Of a stretch of 64,000 bases of DNA, positions 37,801 to 45,745 are shown piece by piece. The notes below the pieces were generated by a model. It was given only the letters and a program-made list of their open reading frames with translations, did not search any database and was not told the DNA's origin. The stretch covers positions 1,992,501 to 2,056,500 of the forward strand of contig NZ_CP014691.1 of NCBI RefSeq assembly GCF_002005465.1, given 5' to 3'. Position numbers and translations under genes: made by a program. Source of the stretch: Neoasaia chiangmaiensis. Its GTDB lineage: Bacteria > Pseudomonadota > Alphaproteobacteria > Acetobacterales > Acetobacteraceae. The first letter of the stretch is position 1; each line of letters begins with the position of its first letter.

Positions 37801-37945
37801 CGGCGGCACGGCGGCCGGCACCGGCCTAATCCTGATGTTCCTGCCCGCACTTTACGCGATCTGGTATCGCATAAAGCCTGCACAGGACGTCGATCCCGGG
37901 AAGCTGCGTGTTGCAAGTAGCTTTATTGGTGCGAACCAGGAATGA
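34835..37945 (+). CDS. RND-family efflux pump, AcrB/HAE1 type
   Basis: 1036 residues with the full RND plan: N-terminal helix (LIVALALSGAYAFFSLGRAE), two large periplasmic loops and 12 membrane helices. The proton-relay acidic pair is visible in LGLLVDDAIIAIEMM (helix 4). It exports small hydrophobic compounds from membrane or periplasm by proton influx. It pairs with the adaptor before it and probably with the NodT duct across the tetR gene. The sequence resembles the environmental acriflavin-resistance branch rather than heavy-metal pumps, but substrates are not predictable. Confidence 0.92.
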   Translation: MSGFNLSALAVRERGITLFLIVALALSGAYAFFSLGRAEDPAFTVKTMTAIAVWPGATAQEMQDLVADPLEKRAQELQWYDRVETLARPGIALMMITLKDNTPPAAVPEQFYQTRKKLYDTMPLLPKGVQGPFVNDEYSDVDFAVYALDGHGLPERLLVRQAETVRQRLLHVPGVRKVDIVGERPEQIFVNFSNARLVTLGISAQDVFGALQRQNAVTAAGSIDTRGPQVFVRLDGALDDLQKIRDVPIAANGRTLKISDIATVERGYEEPPTYLVRHAGAQTLVLNVVMQDHWNGLKLGQSLAAAEKTLGAGLPAGVTLTKIVDQAGIIHAAVGEFMLKFFVALAVVMVVSLLSLGWRVGIVVAAAVPLTLSIVMVIMLVTGRALDRITLGALIISLGLLVDDAIIAIEMMVVKLEEGYERTKAAAYAWSHTAAPMLAGTLVTIIGFTPIGFARSTAGEYAGNIFWIVGYALLTSWVVAVVFTPYLGVKLLPDIKRIDGAYEHIYATPNYRRFRRLVVWVVRRKFMVAGAVLALFLLAFVGMGSVRQQFFPSSDRPELLAEVQMPEGTSIEATTRVTARVEAWLKTQPEARIVTSYVGAGAPRFFLAYNPELPDPSFAKIVVLTPSAQDRDRLRDRMRQAVAQGMAPDARIRVTQFVFGPYTHFPVMFRVMGPDADRVRDIAAQVGTIMRNNTHTRQVNTDWGERVQTAHFVLDQARLQLIGLSPQEASEQIQFLLLGVPVTQVREDVRTVDLVVRSAGPDRLDPAKLGDMTISNRTGQLIPLSQIGHVEIRAEDPILRRRDRVPTITVQSDIDENLQPPQVTAEVDQALAPIRATLPPGYRIEAGGNAEESGKANKALVPIFPVMVLLTLIVLVFETRSISGMFMVFLTAPLGLIGTVPTLLIFHQPFGFNAILGLIGLSGILMRNTLILIGQIKVNQAAGLDPFHSVVEATVQRARPVILTALAAVLAFIPLTESVFWGSLAYTLIGGTAAGTGLILMFLPALYAIWYRIKPAQDVDPGKLRVASSFIGANQE

Positions 37946-37983
37946 TAATGTTCTTGCGCGATTGCTTCACGGAAGTTGATTGA

Positions 37984-38663
37984 TATGACCGCCTTGTTGG
38001 ACAATCCGGTTTGGGCCGCCTGACATTGGGCAATCGGCTTGGGGTTTGGGCGGCCCGCTGGCTGTTCGCTACAAGTCGGACGTCGCGCCGTTCGGCGCGA
38101 TCGCAGAACGAAGCGATGCGGCCTTCATGGCACTTGCATCGCTCGTCAGTCCGGCTGAACGCGTTGTGCTCCAGACGCGGGATCCTTTGTCTGCGCCGCC
38201 AGGTTCGAGATCGCGATACAAGCGCCGATCCTGCAAATGATATTGAACGCACCGATTATGATCCGCGGTTCTCAACCGGATGATGTTCTTCTGAGGCAGT
38301 CTGACGTCCCGGAAATGATGGAGCTTGCTGATCGCACAAGACCTGGCCCTTTTGCGCGTCGAACGATCGAGCTGGGCACGTATATAGGCATCCGGCGTGG
38401 CGGCGCGCTGGTGGCCATGACTGGTGAGCGGATGCGTTTCGACCGTTTTACGGAGATAAGCGCCGTTTGCGTTGATCCGGCGTTACGAGGCTGCGGCTGC
38501 GCCGGGTCATTGATAACGCGGCTTGCATAGGACATTCAGGCAGCAGGATGTACGCCCTTCCTGGATGTGTTCAGCGCCAACGAAGGTGCGATCGCCTTGC
38601 ACAAAAAAACTCGGCTTCATCACGCGCACGACCTTTTTCATGACTGTCCTCACCCGATTGTAA
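37984..38663 (+). pseudogene. GNAT acetyltransferase (FR47-like), multiply frameshifted
   Basis: Fragments in three frames add up to one GNAT gene: TALLDNPVWAA at 37987, RYKSDVAPFGAIAERSDAAF near 38070, SDVPEMMELADRTRPGPF at 38297, then the acetyl-CoA motif region AVCVDPALRGCGCAGSLITRLA, a stop at 38527, and DIQAAGCTPFLDVFSANEGAIAL with the final LGFITRTTFFMTVLTRL after another shift. At least three frameshifts and one stop make it inactive. The glycine loop R-G-C-G-C-A is also altered from RGxGxA. Confidence 0.75.
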
Positions 38664-38764
38664 GGATTAGGGGGTATATCTGTAATAGACCCTCAAGAGG
38701 GCGTCACTGCGGACGATCGCAAATCAGCCTGAGCCCACCATAGGGGCTCAAACGATATCCGCGA

Positions 38765-39505
38765 TCAGGCGTTGGCGCCGCCATCGACGGTCAGTGTGGC
38801 GCCGGTGATATACTGCGCTTTTGGCCCGGCGAGAAAAGCCACCATGTTTCCGATGTCCTCGACAGTGCCGTATCGACCTAAAGCGGTCAGCGACCGTAGC
38901 GTGTCGTGGAAAGGGCCCTGGACCGGGTTCATGTCCGTGTCGATGGAGCCTGGCTGGACGACGTTCACGGTGATGTCGCGTGGGCCGAGTTCCCGGGCCA
39001 GCCCTTTTGTAAATGCCGTCAGCGCCGACTTCGAAAGGGCGTAGACGGACAGTCCCGCGCCGCCGGGAACCCTGTCCGCGAAAAAGCTCCCGATGCTGAT
39101 GATACGGCCGCCTTTTCCAAGGTGGGGGATGGCGGCCTTGCTCGCGACGATCGGCGCGCGGACGTTCACGTTCAGGGTTGCGTCGATATCGTCCAGCGCC
39201 ATGCTCTCGACTGCCGACAATCGGAGAATCCCGGCATTGTTGACCAGGATATCGAGACCGCCCAGTTCAGCGACCGTCTGCTCGACCGAGGCGGAAACCG
39301 CTGCGGCATCCGCGCTGTCGGCCTGAAGAGCGACGGCACGGCGTCCGAGTGCCTCGATATCGCGCACGATTTTCGCGGCGGCATCGGCGGATCGCTCGTA
39401 GGTAATGGCGACATCGGCGCCTTCGGCTGCCAGCGCCTTTGCGATCGCAGCCCCGATCCCTCTACTGGCACCTGTTACAAGTGCGCGTTTTCCTGTCAGC
39501 GTCAT
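38765..39505 (-). CDS. Short-chain dehydrogenase/reductase (SDR)
   Basis: 246 residues, classical SDR. Cofactor motif TGASRGIG at about 11-18, NNAG (LDILVNNAGIL), the catalytic Tyr-x3-Lys in YALSK, and the end PGSIDTDMNP / TGATLTVDGG. It probably reduces or oxidises a small carbonyl or alcohol with NADP(H). It is divergent from a TetR gene with twin operator-like sites between them, so the TetR probably regulates it. Substrate unknown. Confidence 0.9.
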   Translation of the reverse strand: MTLTGKRALVTGASRGIGAAIAKALAAEGADVAITYERSADAAAKIVRDIEALGRRAVALQADSADAAAVSASVEQTVAELGGLDILVNNAGILRLSAVESMALDDIDATLNVNVRAPIVASKAAIPHLGKGGRIISIGSFFADRVPGGAGLSVYALSKSALTAFTKGLARELGPRDITVNVVQPGSIDTDMNPVQGPFHDTLRSLTALGRYGTVEDIGNMVAFLAGPKAQYITGATLTVDGGANA

Positions 39506-39518
39506 TGCCGGACCCTTT

Positions 39519-39593
39519 CTGTGTTGATTGACACAGAAAGGGCTATCGCGGTTGATCTGGCGCGTCAATCTATTTATGTGTCGTTCGTCACAG
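39519..39593. promoter_or_regulatory. Twin TetR operators between SDR and tetR
   Basis: CTGTG-N8-CACAG (39519-39536) and ATGTG-N8-CACAG (39576-39593) share the pattern TGTG-N8-CACAG plus the following AAAGG/AAGG. They are 57 bp apart, one near each divergent start. The second covers the stretch just before the tetR start. Likely TetR-binding sites. Confidence 0.65.
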
Positions 39594-39604
39594 AAGGTGG
39601 GATC

Positions 39605-40222
39605 ATGGTGAGTATCGGACGACCCAGAGCATTCGATCGGGAAGCGGCCCTGCAGGCGGCGATGCTCGTTTTCTGGCGCAAGGGCTTCGCCTCGGCGTCG
39701 ATGACGGATCTTTGCGATGCGATGGGCATCCGCTCGCCAAGCCTCTATGCGGCTTTCGGCAGCAAGGAGGCACTCTATCTCGAAGCAGCGCGGCGCTATG
39801 CCGATACTGTGGGAGCAGCGGTTTGGGACTGCTTGCTGAACGGGGACAGCGCGCGTGCGGGTATCGAAAGTCTTTTGATAGCTGCGGCGAAGAACCTGCC
39901 GGAGTGCGGCGAGATGCCGGCCGGCTGCATGGTTGCGCTGGCGACCGTGGGCGAGGCTTGTCCCGACGCGATCATTTCTACCATGAAAGCCATCAGGGCG
40001 GACTGTCTCGCGCGCCTGCAATCCCGCTTGAGCGATGCCGTGGAGTCAGGTGAATTGCCTATCTCCACGGATACTGTCCGTTGGAGCCGGTTTTACATGG
40101 GGATCTATCTGGGGATGTCGATCCAGGCGCGAGACGGTGCGCATTTCGCCGACCTCGCTGGCATCGCGGAAGCGGCGATGGGTGCATGGCCCGGTGCCTG
40201 CGGTGATGAAACGACCGTGTAG
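39605..40222 (+). CDS. TetR-family regulator
   Basis: 205 residues. The helix-turn-helix reads FDREAALQAAMLVFWRKGFA, then ASMTDLCDAMGIRSPSLYAAFGSK, the TetR/AcrR subgroup common beside oxidoreductase genes. ATG 39605 is preceded by GAAGGTGGG (AAGGTGG about 5 bp upstream). It is divergent from an SDR gene, its probable target. The C-terminal domain contains CGEMPAGCMVALATVGEACP, a Cys-rich stretch that could respond to reactive compounds, which is inference. Confidence 0.88.
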   Translation: MVSIGRPRAFDREAALQAAMLVFWRKGFASASMTDLCDAMGIRSPSLYAAFGSKEALYLEAARRYADTVGAAVWDCLLNGDSARAGIESLLIAAAKNLPECGEMPAGCMVALATVGEACPDAIISTMKAIRADCLARLQSRLSDAVESGELPISTDTVRWSRFYMGIYLGMSIQARDGAHFADLAGIAEAAMGAWPGACGDETTV

Positions 40223-40251
40223 AACACGCTTCTTACGCAGTCGTATCTGTC

Positions 40252-40668
40252 TTAGTGATTGTCGGTTAAAATACGCAACGGGCTAAGCGGACCGACCGGG
40301 ATCAATGTAAAACGCATCAGCCCGGCTTTTCCCAGGGGCAGCTTAGAGAGCATCGCATTGGCCTCGTCTGGCGAGGTGACATTCAGAAGGAAGATGACGC
40401 CCGTCCGATCCTGCATGGCCCACCATTGATCGATCTTGCCCGCGAGAGCCAGGTTGACGGTATCGCGCACTTCCTGGGGCATGATGGCCTTGCGTTGTGA
40501 CGGCGTTGCCGTGCCCGTCAGCTTTCCGATCGCCAGAATATGGGTCGTCGGCACTTGCGCCTGCGAAGACACTGATGCTGCCTGAGCCGGGATGGTGCCG
40601 GTAAAAAATGTGTATAGGGCAACGGCGGCCAACACTTGTGTGGAGAGAAACTTGCGATACAGGGTCAC
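40252..40668 (-). CDS. Exported hypothetical protein
   Basis: 138 residues. A clear signal peptide (LYRKFLSTQVLAAVALYTFF ... PAQA, cleavage before ASV) is followed by a small alpha/beta domain (THILAIGKLTGTATPSQRKA, WWAMQDRTGVIFLLNV, LPLGKAGLMRFTLIPVGPL). The pattern recalls muconolactone-isomerase-like ferredoxin folds, but I cannot assign it. I start at GTG 40668 because AAAGGAA lies upstream and the signal peptide begins there; a start at 40722 would put 18 charged residues before it. It follows the MATE gene by 25 bp, probably same transcript. Confidence 0.65.
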   Translation of the reverse strand: MTLYRKFLSTQVLAAVALYTFFTGTIPAQAASVSSQAQVPTTHILAIGKLTGTATPSQRKAIMPQEVRDTVNLALAGKIDQWWAMQDRTGVIFLLNVTSPDEANAMLSKLPLGKAGLMRFTLIPVGPLSPLRILTDNH

Positions 40669-40693
40669 GAGGAATTCCTTTCTAGGGATTCGG

Positions 40694-42133
40694 TCACGTT
40701 GAGATTTTTCGAGTGGCGCCATGCCAGACGCGATGGGAGATCATCGCGATCCCGCTGATGGGCGCGAAAATGATGTAGGAGAGCGCCACAATGAGCGAGA
40801 GCGTCGGCATCCCGGCGTGGAACACATTCACGGCGACGAGGCTGGCTCCGGCGGCGAGCAATGTTCGCGCGGTGTAGGCCAGGAACGGCCACAGCGCGTG
40901 GCCCGCACCCTGCGCCGAGAAGGCGAACACGAAGCCCGCCGCCATAAATCCGTAAGTCGGTGCGACAATTTGGAGGTAGGTCGATGCCGGATCGATGACG
41001 GAGAGTTCGTCCGTGAATAGTCCTGCCCACAGGCTTGGTGCCAGAGCGACGCCCACGCCGACGATTTCGGCGAACCCGGCCCCGACATAGGTTCCGATCC
41101 ATGCGATCCTGCGGGCGCGTTCGACATGTCCGGCCCCCATCGCGATGCCGACCATGGTCAATACGGCCGAGGAGAGACCGAACAGAATGGGGATCATCAC
41201 GTAATCGAGGCGTGAGGCGATGCCATAGCCGGCGATGGCGTCGATCCCGAAACGACCGACGGCGCTGGTCACGAGAATGACCGTCAGATTGGTCTGGATC
41301 GTATTGAGAGCGGTCGGAATGCCGACCTTGAGGATATCGGCGAACAGGCGCCATTCCAGGCGGGACATGCCGAGTTTCAGCCCGGAACGACCTGACGCCA
41401 TGTAGCGCAGCAGGAACACGAGTGCGCCTGCGTAATAAATGATGAACGCGGCACCCGCACCGGCCACGCCCAGTCTGGGGATCGGGCCGAAGCCGAAGAT
41501 CAGTGCTGGAGAAGCGGGAATCATGATCAGGGCACCGGTCAGCGTGACCAGTGCCGGAACCTTCACATTGCCGGAGCCGCGCAAGGCACAGGCAATCAGA
41601 TTGACGATCCAGACGATGATCGCGCCGCCGAAGATTGTATTGGAGTATCCCAGTGCGGCGTGAAGTGACGCTTGTTTGCCGCCAAGCGTCCCGTAAAGCG
41701 CAGGCGCTGCCCAGATCAGCCCGAAGGTAAAGATTGCGCCCATGATCGCGGCGAGGACGATCGCATGCAATACGAGCGCATCCGCGTCACGCTGTCGTCC
41801 AGCGCCGATCGCGCGGGCGACAGCGGAGGCGACGCCACTCCCCAGGCCGCCGTTCGACATCGTGACCATCAGCATATAGACGGGGAAAACCAGCGAGACG
41901 CCGGCCAGCGCATTGGTGCCGAGATAGCCGACATAATAGGTCTCGGCCACGCTCACGGCCGTCTGCGCCAGCAGTACGGCGATCGTCGGAAGCGCCAGCC
42001 GCATCAGGGTGGTTGTGATGGGGCCGTTCAGGATCGCGGCACGCGCTCGTGTTTTACGATCCTGAACGCGGATTTCCCTTATCGGCGTGATTTCGACCAA
42101 ATCGACCATCGTCTCGTTCGTCATGTCCGTCAT
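40694..42133 (-). CDS. MATE-family multidrug efflux protein
   Basis: 479 residues, 12 membrane helices in two similar halves typical of MATE transporters: LMRLALPTIAVLLAQTAVSVAETYYVGYLG in helix 1 and LKVGIPTALNTIQTNLTVIL at the start of the second half. It exports cationic compounds against H+ or Na+. It begins 10 bp after the SDR stop and is followed by the exported protein, so SDR-MATE-exported protein form an operon. The next ATG (42124) is equally possible. Confidence 0.88.
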   Translation of the reverse strand: MTDMTNETMVDLVEITPIREIRVQDRKTRARAAILNGPITTTLMRLALPTIAVLLAQTAVSVAETYYVGYLGTNALAGVSLVFPVYMLMVTMSNGGLGSGVASAVARAIGAGRQRDADALVLHAIVLAAIMGAIFTFGLIWAAPALYGTLGGKQASLHAALGYSNTIFGGAIIVWIVNLIACALRGSGNVKVPALVTLTGALIMIPASPALIFGFGPIPRLGVAGAGAAFIIYYAGALVFLLRYMASGRSGLKLGMSRLEWRLFADILKVGIPTALNTIQTNLTVILVTSAVGRFGIDAIAGYGIASRLDYVMIPILFGLSSAVLTMVGIAMGAGHVERARRIAWIGTYVGAGFAEIVGVGVALAPSLWAGLFTDELSVIDPASTYLQIVAPTYGFMAAGFVFAFSAQGAGHALWPFLAYTARTLLAAGASLVAVNVFHAGMPTLSLIVALSYIIFAPISGIAMISHRVWHGATRKIST

Positions 42134-42143
42134 GGCACGCGAC

Positions 42144-42923
42144 CTATGCCGCGGGGCGGTAGACAGGAGCCCCCGCTGGCGCGCCGATCGTGCCGCCATC
42201 GACGACGATTTCGGTGGCCGTGATGCTTTTCGCCTCGTCGGAAGCCAGGAACACGATGGCGTTGGCGATGTCCACGGCCTCGCTCCATTGCCCAAGCGGT
42301 ATGGCGCGGGCGAAGCCTGCCTCCAACTGCGTCACGGCCTCCGGCGTCGAAGCACGCGTGCTCCAGATCGGCGTGCGTGTCGCACCGGGCACGACGCTGT
42401 TCACGCGGATGCCGCGCGGTGCGAGTTCGGACGCCAGCACGCGGTTCATCGCCCCGATCCCGCCCTTGCTGGCGGCATAGGCGGAGGCGCCTGGAATGCC
42501 GAGCACCTGATGCACGGACCCGTTCAGGATCACCGAGGCGCCGGATTTGAGATGGGGCAGGGCGGCCTGCACCGTGAAGAACGCGGAGGTCAGGTTGGTA
42601 TTGAGAATATGCTCGAAACCGGCGCGATCGGTCCCGCCAAGCGGTGTGGCGCCCGGAATGCCGGCATTGGCGAACACGATGTCGAGGCCGCCAAAGTGGT
42701 CGACGGCAGTGGTGATGGCTTTTTTGATCGCGGCATCGTCCGTGATGTCCGCGCGCACGGCGACGGCGTTGGGGCCGAGCTTTGCAGCGGCGGCATCCAA
42801 GGTTTCCTGATTGCGCCCTGTGATGACGACTTTCGCGCCTTCTTCGATGAAGCGTTCGGCGGTGGCGAGGCCGATGCCGCTGTTGCCGCCGGTGATGAGC
42901 GCGATCTTGTTCTGAAGTCTCAT
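42144..42923 (-). CDS. Short-chain dehydrogenase/reductase (SDR)
   Basis: 259 residues, classical SDR: TGGNSGIG near the start, FANAGIPG, catalytic Tyr-x3-Lys in YAASK, and the end TATEIVVDGG. ATG 42923 has GAGGAAC 6 bp upstream. It is first in an operon with the MATE pump and divergent from a TetR gene. The family sequence (TGRNQETLDAAAAKLGPNAV) is common in proteobacteria next to TetR genes. Substrate unknown. Confidence 0.9.
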   Translation of the reverse strand: MRLQNKIALITGGNSGIGLATAERFIEEGAKVVITGRNQETLDAAAAKLGPNAVAVRADITDDAAIKKAITTAVDHFGGLDIVFANAGIPGATPLGGTDRAGFEHILNTNLTSAFFTVQAALPHLKSGASVILNGSVHQVLGIPGASAYAASKGGIGAMNRVLASELAPRGIRVNSVVPGATRTPIWSTRASTPEAVTQLEAGFARAIPLGQWSEAVDIANAIVFLASDEAKSITATEIVVDGGTIGAPAGAPVYRPAA

Positions 42924-42942
42924 GGTCTGTTCCTCATTTAGA

Positions 42943-42956
42943 ATTATGACCATAAT
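42943..42956. promoter_or_regulatory. TetR operator candidate (SDR/tetR intergenic)
   Basis: ATTATG-AC-CATAAT, perfect 6-bp arms, 20 bp upstream of the SDR start. A partly similar TATAAT-rich stretch follows toward the tetR gene. Confidence 0.6.
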
Positions 42957-43036
42957 GTATAATGATGATTGTAATGCAATGGGTAGACGCCTAAATTTTC
43001 GTGCGACAGTCAGATCGAGACAGGTGAGAACGACCC

Positions 43037-43645
43037 ATGCGATATCGGAAAGGCCAGCGGGAGGAGACGCGGCAGCATATTATCGACGTCGCGGCACGGC
43101 GTTTTCGGGAAGACGGGATCGCGGCAGCGGGCATCGCCGGGTTGATGGCGGATGCCGGGCTGACCAATGGCGCGTTCTATACGCATTTCGAATCCAAGGA
43201 GGATCTGGTCCGTGAGACGCTGCGCGAGACACAGGAGCGCCGTCGCACGATGGTCGAAAGCGCGATCGATGACGGTGCGGATGTCGAGACCTGGTTGCGG
43301 CGTTATCTGAGTCCGCGCCACCGCGATCATCCAGGTGACGGGTGTGTTGCATCGGCGCTGGTGGCCGAGATCGCACGTCATCCGGAAGCGACCCGCGATG
43401 TGTTTCATATCGGTTATGAGCGGATGATTGCGATCATCGGCCGGGGACTACCGTTCGGAACGTCCGAGCAGCGTCATGCGGTGGCATTGGCGCTCTACGG
43501 GTTGATGATCGGCACGCTGCAACTGGCGCGGGCAGCGGGAAAGAACGCGGAATCGGATGCGATTTTGGAGAATGGCGTTCAGGCTGGCTTGAAATTGGTC
43601 GAGACCGACCGCCCCCGGCGACAGGGGCGGTCGGCCGCTGGCTGA
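43037..43645 (+). CDS. TetR-family regulator
   Basis: 202 residues. The helix-turn-helix reads RQHIIDVAARRFREDGIAAA, then GLMADAGLTNGAFYTHFESK, followed by a C-terminal domain of the type that pairs with SDR targets. Divergent from the SDR-MATE operon, which it probably represses through the ATTATG/CATAAT palindrome. Its last 40 bp contain a strong GC hairpin, and it ends 4 bp from the stop of the convergent hydrolase gene. Confidence 0.9.
   Translation: MRYRKGQREETRQHIIDVAARRFREDGIAAAGIAGLMADAGLTNGAFYTHFESKEDLVRETLRETQERRRTMVESAIDDGADVETWLRRYLSPRHRDHPGDGCVASALVAEIARHPEATRDVFHIGYERMIAIIGRGLPFGTSEQRHAVALALYGLMIGTLQLARAAGKNAESDAILENGVQAGLKLVETDRPRRQGRSAAG
43605..43634. terminator. GC hairpin at the convergent tetR/hydrolase ends
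   Basis: CCGACCGCCCC-N8-GGGGCGGTCGG, an uninterrupted 11-bp stem inside the 3' end of tetR, near the stop of the convergent hydrolase. It lacks a T tract, so it may only slow polymerase or protect 3' ends. Confidence 0.5.
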
Positions 43646-43649
43646 GGGT

Positions 43650-44471
43650 TCAGCCCTGGATAAAGGCGAGGACGTCGGCGTTGAACCGGTCCTGCTGGAT
43701 CTGCGCCAGGCCGTGGCTTGCGCCCGGATATATCTTCAGCGTCGCATTTGGCACCAGTTTTGCCGAGAGCAGGGCGGAGGTGCCAATCGGCACGATCTGG
43801 TCGTCATCGCCATGGACGATTAGGGTCGGCACGTCGATCCGCTTCAGGTCTTCGGTGAAGTCGATTTCCGAAAACTGCTTGATGGAATCGATCTGCGGTT
43901 TCAGGCCGCCTTGCATGCCCATCAGCCAGAACGACCGCCGGATGCCTTCCGATACCGTCGCGCCATCGCGGTTGTAGCCATAGAACGGGATCGTCAGATC
44001 CTCGAAGAACTGCGCGCGGTTGTCGAACGTGCTGTTGCGGATGCCGTCGAACACGGCCAACGGCACGCCGTCCGGATTGGCATCGGTTTTCAGCATCAGC
44101 GGGGGCACCGCGCCCACCAGAACGGCCTTGGCCACGCGGGCCGTGCCATGACGGCTGAGATAGCGCGTCACCTCGCCCCCGCCGGTCGAATGGCCGACCA
44201 GGATGACGTCGTGCAGGTCGAGCTGCTCGATCAGCTCCGACAGATCGTCGGCATAGCGGTCCATCGTGTTGTCGTCCCAGGTTTGGGTCGAGCGCCCATG
44301 GCCGCGCCGGTCATGGGCAATGACGCGAAAGCCATTCTGACCGAAGAAAACCATCTGCCCGTCCCACGCATCGGCCGAAAGTGGCCAGCCGTGGGAGAAG
44401 ACGATCGGCTGGCCGTGGCCCCAATCCTTGTAGAAAATCTCGACGCCCTGCCTGGTGGTGATGGTGCTCAT
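43650..44471 (-). CDS. Alpha/beta hydrolase, non-heme chloroperoxidase/esterase type
   Basis: 273 residues with the alpha/beta-hydrolase set: oxyanion [10 protein letters not shown], nucleophile Ser in [13 protein letters not shown], acid Asp in [10 protein letters not shown] and His in [12 protein letters not shown]. The sequence matches the cofactor-free haloperoxidase/arylesterase group, which hydrolyses esters and can form peracids. It is divergent from a GlxA-type regulator with a perfect palindrome between them. Real substrate unknown. Confidence 0.9.
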   Translation of the reverse strand: MSTITTRQGVEIFYKDWGHGQPIVFSHGWPLSADAWDGQMVFFGQNGFRVIAHDRRGHGRSTQTWDDNTMDRYADDLSELIEQLDLHDVILVGHSTGGGEVTRYLSRHGTARVAKAVLVGAVPPLMLKTDANPDGVPLAVFDGIRNSTFDNRAQFFEDLTIPFYGYNRDGATVSEGIRRSFWLMGMQGGLKPQIDSIKQFSEIDFTEDLKRIDVPTLIVHGDDDQIVPIGTSALLSAKLVPNATLKIYPGASHGLAQIQQDRFNADVLAFIQG

Positions 44472-44548
44472 GACACATTGTCCCGTTCGACGAAGGGCTG
44501 GATGCGCTTCGTGATGACAGGATCATTGCACTGCGGCAGTCGAACAGG

Positions 44549-44568
44549 CATTGTCAGAAACGACAATG
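44549..44568. promoter_or_regulatory. Palindrome between hydrolase and GlxA-type regulator
   Basis: CATTGTC-N6-GACAATG, perfect 7-bp arms, 20 bp before the regulator start. Probable operator for autoregulation and control of the hydrolase. Confidence 0.6.
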
Positions 44569-44587
44569 AAAGAGCCGGAAGTGACAT

Positions 44588-45610
44588 ATGGACAAGCCGG
44601 GGTTGATCGCGGAAATCGGACTGGTCGCGTATCCGGACGCGCAGCTTTCGGCTCTGCATGGTCTGACGGACCTGTTCCGCATTGCCAACTGGCAGAATGC
44701 GGCTTTGGGAGGCCGGGACGCCAGGGCGATCCGGATCACTCACTGGCGTGCCGCGGATGATGACCATGTGGACTGTGTCTACGATACGCATCCTGGGCAA
44801 CCCAACGCGCCGCGTTTCCTGATTGCGCCGCCAAGCCTCGTCATGCCGGTGGACATGGCACGGACGGACGCCTTTACGGTCTGGATGCGCGATCTGCATG
44901 AACACGGCGCGACACTCTGCTCCGTCTGTGCGGGAGCGTTCGTGCTTGCGGAAACCGGGCTGCTGGCGGGACGTCAGGTCACGACGCATTGGGCGTTTGC
45001 CGAAGCACTGGCCGCGCGGTTCCCCGAGATTCAGGTTGCAGCCGAGCACATGGTGATCGACGGGGGCGATGTGATCACGGCCGGCGGAATTCTGGCCTGG
45101 ACGGATCTCGGCCTGCGGCTGGTCGAGCACCTGATGGGGGCAAGCGTCATGTTGGCGACAGCGCGCTTCTTGCTGGTCGATCCGCCCGGGCGGGAACAAC
45201 GGTCCTATGCGTTGTTCGTGCCGCGCTTCGATCACGGCGACGGGGCAGTCCTCAAGGCGCAGCACTGGCTGCACGCCCATCTTGCTGAAGAGACGGCGGT
45301 GCCCGATCTGGGCCGCCTTGCAGGGCTGGAGCCCCGAACATTTCTGCGCCGGTTCCAGAAGGCGACCGGGCTAAAGCCCGTGGAATACCGCCAGCAGATG
45401 CGGATCGCGAAAGCGCGTGAAGGGCTCGAACTGACGCGGCGCAGCATCGACGAGATCGGCTGGCGTGTCGGCTACAGCGATCCGGCGGCGTTCCGACGGA
45501 TTTTCCATCGCGTGACCGGTCTGGCGCCCGGCGACTATCGGCGTCGGTTTGGTGTGGCTGCTCAAGGTGCCGACATTATGGCCGATACGCACGACAAACT
45601 TCCGGTCTGA
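44588..45610 (+). CDS. GlxA-family AraC-type regulator with DJ-1/PfpI domain
   Basis: 340 residues. The N-terminal part is a DJ-1/PfpI (class I amidotransferase-like) domain with the nucleophile-elbow Cys in LCSVCAGAFVLAETGLLAGR and THWAF; the C-terminal ~100 residues are an AraC double helix-turn-helix (VPDLGRLAGLEPRTFLRRFQ, IDEIGWRVGYSDPAAFRRIF). Such proteins often respond to small metabolites or reactive aldehydes. Divergent from the hydrolase gene, its likely target. The DJ-1 active site looks complete, so catalysis cannot be excluded. Confidence 0.9.
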   Translation: MDKPGLIAEIGLVAYPDAQLSALHGLTDLFRIANWQNAALGGRDARAIRITHWRAADDDHVDCVYDTHPGQPNAPRFLIAPPSLVMPVDMARTDAFTVWMRDLHEHGATLCSVCAGAFVLAETGLLAGRQVTTHWAFAEALAARFPEIQVAAEHMVIDGGDVITAGGILAWTDLGLRLVEHLMGASVMLATARFLLVDPPGREQRSYALFVPRFDHGDGAVLKAQHWLHAHLAEETAVPDLGRLAGLEPRTFLRRFQKATGLKPVEYRQQMRIAKAREGLELTRRSIDEIGWRVGYSDPAAFRRIFHRVTGLAPGDYRRRFGVAAQGADIMADTHDKLPV

Positions 45611-45745
45611 CGACCATGAGCATTGCGCTCATCGTCGTTTAATCTCGTTGTGAAAGGAATCCCCCATCCTTTAATTTTATGCCAAAGTAGTTCTGGAGGC
45701 GAAGTGCCACGATTATTTACGGAAAGAATACTAATAAAGACACTT

